Shown here: positions 57,316 through 64,000 of the stretch, in pieces
Layout of the letters: each line of letters begins with the position of its first letter
Numbering within the stretch: the first letter of the stretch is position 1
Assembly: GCA_946122785.1 (NCBI GenBank)
Contig: CAMGYJ010000010.1
Span: 51,274,162-51,338,161, forward strand
Origin: Linum tenue
Taxonomy: Eukaryota > Streptophyta > Magnoliopsida > Malpighiales > Linaceae
DNA length: 64,000 nt
Direction: 5' to 3'
Notes under the pieces: generated by a model
Told to the model about the DNA's origin: nothing
Database searches by the model: none
Seen by the model: the letters and a program-made list of their open reading frames with translations, nothing else
Program-made: the position numbers and the translations under genes

Positions 57316-58523
57316 TCTTCTTTTATTTTATTAAAAATACATAATTTCAACCCAATATCATTTTTTGAATTTCTTTTATAAAATGAAAAAATAGTTTTAC
57401 TTATTCTTAAAACAAACAAACTTCATTTTGAAATTTTATATAATATAATATAGTAATTATTCGGGTCAATCGGGCGGGTTACCGGTTAGCCGAGTTCGGG
57501 CCAATCGGGTTACGAGTTTAATCAGATTGCGAGTCAATTGTGTTGCGGGGCTTTTGGGTTACAGGTTAATCGGGTCACGAGTCAATCGGGTTGCGGGTCG
57601 GGCGGGTTACGAGTCATTGAATTTTAGTCAATTCGGGTTGCGATCTTGTTGCGGGTCAGGTTAGTGAGGCGGGTTAGTCGGGTTGGGTTCTGTTTTGAAA
57701 CCTATGCTTATAGCCACTTCCGTCCAATTTTTTAACAGTATTAGCTACCAACTCCCTCGCGTTGTCGTCAATTATCAGAATCTCCCTTTCCCATCTCCCT
57801 TTCCCAGGCATGATTCGAGAATCTAGTGAAATTGGGAGCGAATTCGAAGAACTAGGGTTCTTGAATTTGGGGATTATTTCCAAATCCGAATCTGGGGTAA
57901 AATTGCTTATGAACCAGGAGCAAGCTTATGCTCCTGCCCAACCTTGACGTAATTTGTCAGAAGGCAATAAGCTCGTCGCAATCCTTCATCCGAGCGAGCC
58001 TCGAGCTCAGCACTTCGTTGTAGTATTCTTCACAACTTTTGGCCAGATCTGGCTTTGCAACTCAATGAATCTGAGGTGGAAGAAAGAGAAACTCCACCAG
58101 CCTCTAAATCTACTCTGAAACTCTACCACCAGCAAAAGTCGGCCAACGCGCGAAGGTTACCGATTGAATTGGGGATAGCGGAGGTTGCCGATGGAATTGG
58201 GGGTCTTCTTTTGTTTTACACAATGGAGAGTTTGTGAGGAAGACATATTCTATTTTTGTTTAAAAATTTATTTTAGTTAAAAATGATGTATCATCCACCT
58301 GCCATTGGAAGCTCCATTGTCGATGGCGTGTCCGGTGAGTTGGCAGCCCAATAAGCATATCGTTAAAATAACTAATAGTGTCACTGATGCTGTTAAAGGT
58401 TGAAACGAAAATGGTTGTATTTGTCATGAAACTTTCAAAATTCTGGTTATAAGTGGTATTTCTCCTAAATTGACTATTATTGTCACAAACGCGAATGTTA
58501 TGGCTCTACAAGTGTATTTTGCC

Positions 58524-59050
58524 TTTTTTAAAGAGAAACTCATGGTTGTCGAACCGAATTAAATCATCAAATTTTATTGTTGACATGGAATCAAGAGAAC
58601 TGAGATGAGCTTTTAAACCACTCAAAGTTTGCTTTTTTAATCCTCTATTTTCCATTATGTGATCATATATCATTCATTTTAACTCGAAACTAAAAAAGTT
58701 TACATTGCATTTTCCGGCAAGAAAACTTGCATTGAATTGAGATCAATGCACCTTTAACTTCTTCAGACAACGATTACTAAGACACGACTCACATATCTTC
58801 AAACAAAGTTCGAACAGGGGTGTTTGATTGATGGTGAAAGGAGATAATACAAATTTTAAGTTAAATTACTCATACTCCTATGGAGGTTCAACGAGAGCTC
58901 CAAACTACGAACTACGTTTATGGCTACATAATAGAGAAAAGGAAAATGATAAACTTGACACGTGTGTTAGAGTGTTGGTTTTGAGAACTTCTGTCTCTCA
59001 CGACCTCCTATCCTATTTATAGGCATGTGTTGGTAACTGCATTGGAGAAC
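58524..59050. other. Intergenic region, no gene seen
   Basis: The frame 58828-59022 has no motif. A similar low-complexity segment with ACACAAGAAAACACATAAG near 22500 suggests dispersed repeat debris, but the match is weak. Confidence 0.3.
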
Positions 59051-59429
59051 TAGAGGTGGCTATACGGTCCGGATAAACTGGCCCGGATTGATCTGGTCCC
59101 AGTCGGGTCTTTTTTGGAATATGAGGACCAAAGACGAGATTTGATATAGTCCGGTCCCAATCCAGTCTTGATTTTAGATTGAGCTTCCGAGAGTTTAAGT
59201 GGGCTAAGGCATGAAAGGGTGAGGAGTTGGTTAGGTTTTGGGTGTTGGGCTCTCTTATCGGGTCTTTATCCGGTTTCTGGTCTGGTCACGAACGGGGTTT
59301 TACCTCAAATCTAAGCCCAAAGACGAGATTGGATTATTTGCTATCCGGTCCCGGTTCAGTCTTAGTCCGGGTTATACGGTCCTGTTTCGGGTAAAATCAA
59401 GAAACTCGGACCAATAATAGCCACCCCTA
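59051..59429. mobile_element. hAT-type MITE with GTCCCGGTC subterminal repeats
   Basis: The element starts TAGAGGTGGCTATACGGTCC and ends GACCAATAATAGCCACCCCTA minus its first base. A perfect 8-bp duplication TGGAGAAC flanks it (59043-59050, 59430-59437). It is 379 bp with no coding capacity. Confidence 0.92.
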
Positions 59430-59584
59430 TGGAGAACTTTCTTCTTGATAACTGCTACAAAGAACCGCTCCCTCTTCTCTGGAGTGGTGGTTGCTCTTTC
59501 AACCGCCTATATAGCTGCCTCTCTTGGAGCTGTCGTTTTGGTGTTTGCCTCCTCTGCACCATGACCAGGAATGTTAGATATCAT

Positions 59585-60110
59585 GACTGAGGAAATCTAG
59601 ATCTCGCGACCAATGAGGTCTACCAAACTGCATGTGACAATGCCCACTCGCGACTGATGCACTAGATCTAAATCTTGCGACCACCGAGGTCTAACTCATT
59701 TGAGATGAGTGATGTCTAGATCTCACAACCAACGCGAGACTTAACTCCCTCGTGACCAACGTGCTTGAGCTCTCAAACTTAGTATATTATGTGACTTCCC
59801 TCTCCCCACGTAGCTTTCCTTCTCACGTCCTAGTCGTTGTTAGATCTCGGATGTGGTCTAGATCTCACAACGAAGGTCATCTAGATCTCGTGACCAACAT
59901 GGTATGGCAGAATCGTGGCAAACGTTGTCTACCAAACTCACAACAAACGTGGTCAAGCAGACTCGCGACGAACGTGGTCTAGATCTCGCGACCAACGCGA
60001 TCTACCAAAATCCACGTGACAATGCCCACTCCTCATGATCTAATTTCGTGGCTAAGATCTTCTAGATCTCGCGACCACCATGATCTACCAGACTCTCGCG
60101 ACAAAGCTGG
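59585..60110. repeat. Irregular array of a 20-30 bp motif (TCTAGATCTCGCGACCAACG)
   Basis: The motif TCTAGATCTCGCGACCAACG and variants (CTCACAACCAACG, CTCGTGACCAACATGGT, CTCGCGACGAACGTGGTC) recurs about fifteen times at uneven spacing. Two longer words recur as well (CACGTGACAATGCCCACTC-like, near 59630 and 60022). It has no reading frame of interest. It may be the leader or LTR part of a retroelement, but I see no ends. Confidence 0.7.
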
Positions 60111-61722
60111 ACATATTTTCTTCTTCTTACTTCATGAAAATTAAATTCAATTCTAGAAATCCATTACTAATTCTTCAACTACATGTAACTTATTTCTTAA
60201 CTTCACAAGAATAAAGGCGTCGATGAGAAAAAGAAGACAAAACTGAGGACGAAGATGGTGATAATCAAAGATGGTGATAATCAAAGATGGTGGCAGTCGA
60301 CACCAGAAGCAGAAGAAAAGTGGAAGATGATAGTAGTCTGGATTTGTCAAACGAAAGAAGAAGATAAGGGATACAAAACGGCGATGGAGATGGTGGCGGT
60401 CGACGCCGACAAAGTGCAACCTGTTCCGAACGAGTTTAGGAAATTGTTGATCTGGCGATTGAGTTTCTGCTGGATTGATCTTCTTGCTTTTTTCTCTCTA
60501 AATCTGTGATTTTCAAGAGTGTTTATCATTGTTGGTCTGTTAATTTTATGGGCTTTGTTACAAAGACAATAAGAGAAGAGGATGGAGATAGAGGGTAAAA
60601 GAAAGAGGGCAGAAGTGTATTACGAAAATACTACATTACAATTGTCTATATTAAGTAAAATAAAATCATTCTGGACACAATCGTCTCATTTTCTAAAATG
60701 AGAAATTTATGCCAAATTCTCTCGTTGTAGAAATGTTCCATCCAAACGGCCCCGTTGTTTTCATTCGCACCAAAATGCCAACACCCTATAAAGCAATACG
60801 GATTGGATTTCATGTTGACAAAGATTTTTGTGGCGGCAAGAGTTTGTAGAAACAGCCCACGAAACAAATAAAGTAGCAAAGATAAGTAAGTGAAAATCCT
60901 CAGCCAAGCGAGTATGCATGGCCAATCTTTCTCATATTGATATGTTTGCTGCAGTTGTTTTATATTGTTTAACATCAGTCCATATATCACTATCTTTGCT
61001 TCTGTTTTTCTCTCGTCAAGGTAGTGAGCTAGTGGCCTTGCTTTAATTCTGTGGCTATCAATCGGTTAGTAAATTGGTATATAGTATATACTATAGAGTG
61101 CACATATACCACACCAGTGATGGGGTTGAGCAGAGAATAAGAGCCAAACGCTAGCTAAATCTTCACTCAAAAGAGAGACGCATATATAGCGCTTTGGAGC
61201 AGAAACTAGAAAGTGATTATATATTCTTGGCCATGCAGCAGCATGTGAGATATATGCCTTAGTAATCTCGAATATGAATATCACTTCCTATTGGGGAATG
61301 AAAGTGAAGTTCCACACACTAAACAACTACACGGGTGGTGGACTGGGAGGGAGGGGGTCCTTTTTATCTTGAGGAGAAAAGATTTTCACATATTATTCCC
61401 CACCTTTCTTCCTTCCACTTCAGCGTGACTACAGTCTGCCTTGTTTGTTTGCTGTTATAGAAAATGAAAACAAACAAAAGCCAAGCAGCATAGCATAAGA
61501 AAGAACCGCTGAAAGAAAACCAGCATAAAAATTAACCAACCAAAAGAACAAAAGAGCATATATATATCATTCCAAAGAGGAATCAAAGCTGGCACCACTT
61601 ATAAGCTGCGTTGCAAATTGTTCACCTCCAACCTAACTCTGAGTTTCAGACACAAGCTAGGCAAAAGCAAGCTTCCTGCCAAACCATAACAAACCCTTCC
61701 TTCCTTCCTTCCACAGTTTCCC
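60111..61722. other. Intergenic region and upstream region of the SPS gene
   Basis: A 15-bp unit AAGATGGTGATAATC is tandemly duplicated near 60254-60290. Frames 60153-60419 and 60646-60990 (minus) have no motif. The part from about 61320 onward, with CT-rich and AAC-rich stretches, is the likely promoter of the gene at 61817. Confidence 0.35.
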
Positions 61723-61736
61723 TATATATATATATA
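61723..61736 (+). promoter_or_regulatory. Candidate TATA box of the SPS gene
   Basis: A TATATATATATATA run lies 80-94 bp before the start codon, a usual distance for a short leader. Confidence 0.5.
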
Positions 61737-61816
61737 GCTAGCTCCTTCTCCTTCTCTGGCAGGGGAGGGATTCATTAAGCTAGCAAGCTACAGATCCGAG
61801 GTAGCCTAGAATCAGA

Positions 61817-62158
61817 ATGGCAGGTGCAAGGAATGAGTGGATAAATGGGTACTTGGAGGCAATACTGGATGCCGGAGGTGACGCTGCTACGATGAGGAAA
61901 ACAAATAATGATCATCCTGGGGGCAACAGCAGACTGATGAAGCTCTCCAAGTTTCATGATGAGAAAGAGATGAAAGCTCACGGCGTTGATGATTGTGATG
62001 ATGATCAAAAGGAGTTCAAACGAGCACAAGCAGAAGCAGAAGCACAGAGTTACAGTAGTACCTCCACCACCAATAAGTTGTTTAGCGCTACAAGCTACTT
62101 CGTTGAAGAGGTTGTTAATAGCTTCGATGAATCCGACCTTCACAGGACTTGGGTCAAG
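61817..62158 (+). CDS. Sucrose-phosphate synthase, first exon only (SPS4-like)
   Basis: The first 114 codons begin MAGARNEWINGYLEAILDAG and end YFVEEVVNSFDESDLHRTWVK (given here without its first residues). This is the N-terminal signature of plant sucrose-phosphate synthase, and EEVVNSFDESDL is closest to the SPS4/C clade. The enzyme makes sucrose-6-phosphate from UDP-glucose and fructose-6-phosphate in the cytosol; the catalytic domains lie far downstream. The exon ends in phase 0 at AAG followed by GTTTCT. I find no second exon (expected ...NRLENMCWRIW) in the remaining 1.84 kb, so the first intron exceeds the window. The linker between the two conserved ends is longer and more acidic than in many SPS proteins (residues about 25-85). 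Confidence 0.88.
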
Positions 62159-63240
62159 GTTTCTTTCTCCCTCTTTCATTTCTTCCTGCACTTCTCTCCT
62201 TGATCAATTCTTTTTCCCTCTGTCATGCATATATAATTAGCTAGCTACATATAATACTCCCCCACCTAATTATATCTCTCAACTCCATCAACGGAAAGTG
62301 AAGGAAACGGAGCCACTCCGGCGACTCACCAGAGTCTGGCCGGAAAGTATTGATTTGCTTTAGTTCTCTTGACCAAAGTTCAGTCGATCGAGAACCCCGT
62401 GAGTTGCCATTATTTTTTCTAGGGTCATTTACTAGCTTGCTTAGCTGCTCTTATTATCTACAGCTTTCCTCCTCCCTCTAAATTTTCTAAAGCCAAATCA
62501 TGCAGACAGGCAGTATACTATATATATATATTTTTTTTTTTTTGGGAGTCATGACTATTAATTAGTTTCATTTGACAACAACGTCAGTATTCGCAAAATA
62601 CTGTGCTTACCTCTTCATGGATCCAATTTGCCAAGAAATGCAAATTCTTCAATTCTATCACTCGGTCTTATAGGATTTTAACTCAAAATATTGTATTTTG
62701 AAACGATTTTTACCAAAGCAAAGGTATAATGTTTACTACAAAATATAAATTAGGGTAGCTAAACCTATCGAAATACTATGAATTAGTCAAATATTAACTT
62801 CCAGTCAGCAACTTTGTTAGAAATATTGACTTGACAACATGATACTGACTTGGAAGAGACACATGACGGTTAACATTCCAAATTTTTAGTATTTTAAATA
62901 AGATAAAAGTTACAAAATTATTAAAAACATAATTAGTAGCATTTTAATAGGTTTGGATAATATAAAAGAATTTTACAAATATTTGGATAAAATGTAGACA
63001 TTGCCCTGTAAATTATAAATTATAAGTAGTTACTTTTTCTTGAATGAAAAGGAAAACATATTAAACAAATTAAATAAAAATAAAAATACACTGAAGGTGA
63101 ATCCATGAGTTCACTAAGCTTAGTCAAATTATAGTTTCCAATTTTTATCAATTCTAGAGGTTACATTTTTTATAAATAATTATGAAAACGTCCACTACCT
63201 ACCAACAAACATGTATGTATTTATGAGGAATAGGTTGAAG
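62159..63240 (+). other. First intron of the SPS gene (part)
   Basis: AT-rich sequence with a T-run near 62530 and no coding frame. It is assigned to the intron because the reading frame ends at a donor site at 62159 and no second SPS exon appears before the window ends. Confidence 0.6.
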
Positions 63241-63904
63241 TAGGGCTGGGAAAATAGATCAGACCGTTTGAAAAATCATGGTACAGATTGGATCGTACAG
63301 TTTGGTCCAGACGATAAACCGTTAAGTATGGTCTGATCTGGTTCATGGTCTGTATTATATAATATTTTGATTTTTTTGGTCTGGTCTAAACCGCAGTTTA
63401 CCGGACCAAACCGTGGACCGTGCCGACTTCTCAATACGTGCTAGCAGCTCACTCGACCACTCTCCCAACTCCCACAAGGATACCCAAGTCTCAATATTAA
63501 TTTTCAGAATCTTGTCCCCCTCCTTCATTCACAACCACGATCGTGTCTCTATATGACATTATGTAAATGTTGATGACGTTATGGTACAAGTTGGGATGCT
63601 TTTACTTTGTATCTTTATTATTTACTTAGATTTATAGTATCAAAATTATTCATGCATATTAGTATATATGTTTGAAGGAAAAAATAATTTTTATCTAGGC
63701 TATTGGTTCAATTTTTTTTGTGTGGTTGACTAATCAAATTGTTAATTTTTGGTTAAGTATGATCTATCTGAACCAGACCAGACCACATAGGTGTGGTCTG
63801 GACCATATATTCTGTAATCTGATATGTGTTCTATACTCCAACCTCTCGATCTAGACTGTATATATGGTCTAGTATGGACCAGACTGCATCGTTTCCAAGT
63901 CCTA
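63241..63904. mobile_element. hAT-type MITE in the SPS first intron
   Basis: The ends are TAGGGCTGGGAAAATAG and CATCGTTTCCAAGTCCTA; flanks GGTTGAAG and AGTTGAAG match at 7 of 8. GGTCTGGTCC and GACCAAACCG words occupy both sides. No coding capacity. It lies about 1.1 kb into the intron. Confidence 0.82.
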
Positions 63905-64000
63905 AGTTGAAGGTGAGTTTGGAAAATATTCAAAATTTCTCCCGATTTGTCCATCATCCCTTTAGCTTGGTTATCAAGCTAATCCTTATCCCTTGTTTGG

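Larger units (their letters stand above)
54475..57706. mobile_element. Large hAT-like element nested in an inverted-repeat arm
   Basis: The ends TATAGGTATCG and GAAACCTATG form a short imperfect inverted pair, with flanks CTTATAGA and CTTATAGC (7 of 8). Both ends are built of GGGTTGCGGGTCAATCGG-like words, as in other hAT copies here. The 3.2-kb body contains an (AT)n run (54740-54787), AT-rich DNA, a nested hAT element (55799-56825) and a 121-bp tandem array. No transposase is seen. Confidence 0.65.
54395..58523. mobile_element. Probable Mutator-like element, host of two nested hAT elements
   Basis: The arm TTCGCGTTTCTAACAATAAT...ATACCACTTATA (54426-54472) is inverted at 58447-58494 (TATAAGTGGTATTTCTCC...ATTGTCACAAACGCGAA). 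Weaker similarity extends outward to about 54395 and 58523. The left arm is interrupted by the hAT element at 54475, and resumes at 57707. The interior beyond 57715 has exon-like frames (e.g. 57762-57947) without motifs. The outer ends and target duplication are not certain. Confidence 0.5.

Noticed and set aside
56863..57334. Two Lys/Phe/Ser-rich frames of 83-111 codons
   Set aside because: They are translations of the 121-bp tandem array.
59585..60110. CRISPR-like array of a 20-bp motif
   Set aside because: Spacing is irregular, the motif varies, and the host is eukaryotic.
62159..64000. Second exon of sucrose-phosphate synthase
   Set aside because: No frame resembling NRLENMCWRIW or the following basic helix is present.

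Overview
This is nuclear DNA of a flowering plant, most likely a eudicot; the species cannot be fixed from the sequence. The evidence is GT-AG spliced genes, plant-only families (GRAS regulator, CXE carboxylesterases, sucrose-phosphate synthase, MS1/MMD1-like PHD protein), Ty1/copia and Ty3/gypsy retroelement remains, and many small hAT-type elements in AT-rich intergenic DNA.

Layout. 1-6.1 kb is intergenic with one hAT MITE. 6.1-7.7 kb is an intronless GRAS gene (-). 8.6-10.05 kb is a Mutator-like element with terminal inverted repeats of about 440 bp. 11.3-17.0 kb is a seven-exon UvrD-like helicase gene (-) that seems to lack the N-terminal half of its family. 17.9-18.6 kb is a WRN-type exonuclease (-). 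19.3-19.7 kb is an NPH3 pseudogene, followed by hAT elements to 22.4 kb. 23.7-24.9 kb is a two-exon carboxylesterase (-). 25.3-35.8 kb is a transposon nest: a mobile-domain-like pseudogene split by a hAT element, then a LINE RNase H remnant split by a gag-only copia element, which is itself split by a 2.96-kb solo LTR. 36.1-37.7 kb is a peroxisomal-type acyl-activating enzyme (+). 38.3-43.2 kb is a decayed copia element (-). 44.3-45.3 kb is a second, intronless carboxylesterase (-). 45.7-48.9 kb holds a 317-bp direct duplication, three hAT elements and a tiny LINE insertion. 51.2-54.0 kb is a five-exon PHD-finger gene (-). 54.4-58.5 kb is another nest (hAT in hAT in a probable Mutator-like element). 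59.05 kb is a hAT MITE, followed by a degenerate repeat array. 61.8 kb starts a sucrose-phosphate synthase gene (+) whose first intron, carrying another hAT element, runs off the window.

The host genes do not form a pathway; this is ordinary plant gene order with independent promoters. What stands out is transposon archaeology. I read 12 elements bounded by inverted ends and 8-bp flanking duplications (five perfect at 8/8, six at 7/8, one at 5/8; one further perfect case is counted in the nest), most sharing a TAGGG-TGG-AA-type end while each is packed with its own short motif. Several carry exon-like GC-rich interiors. I found no convincing undescribed enzymatic or defence system.
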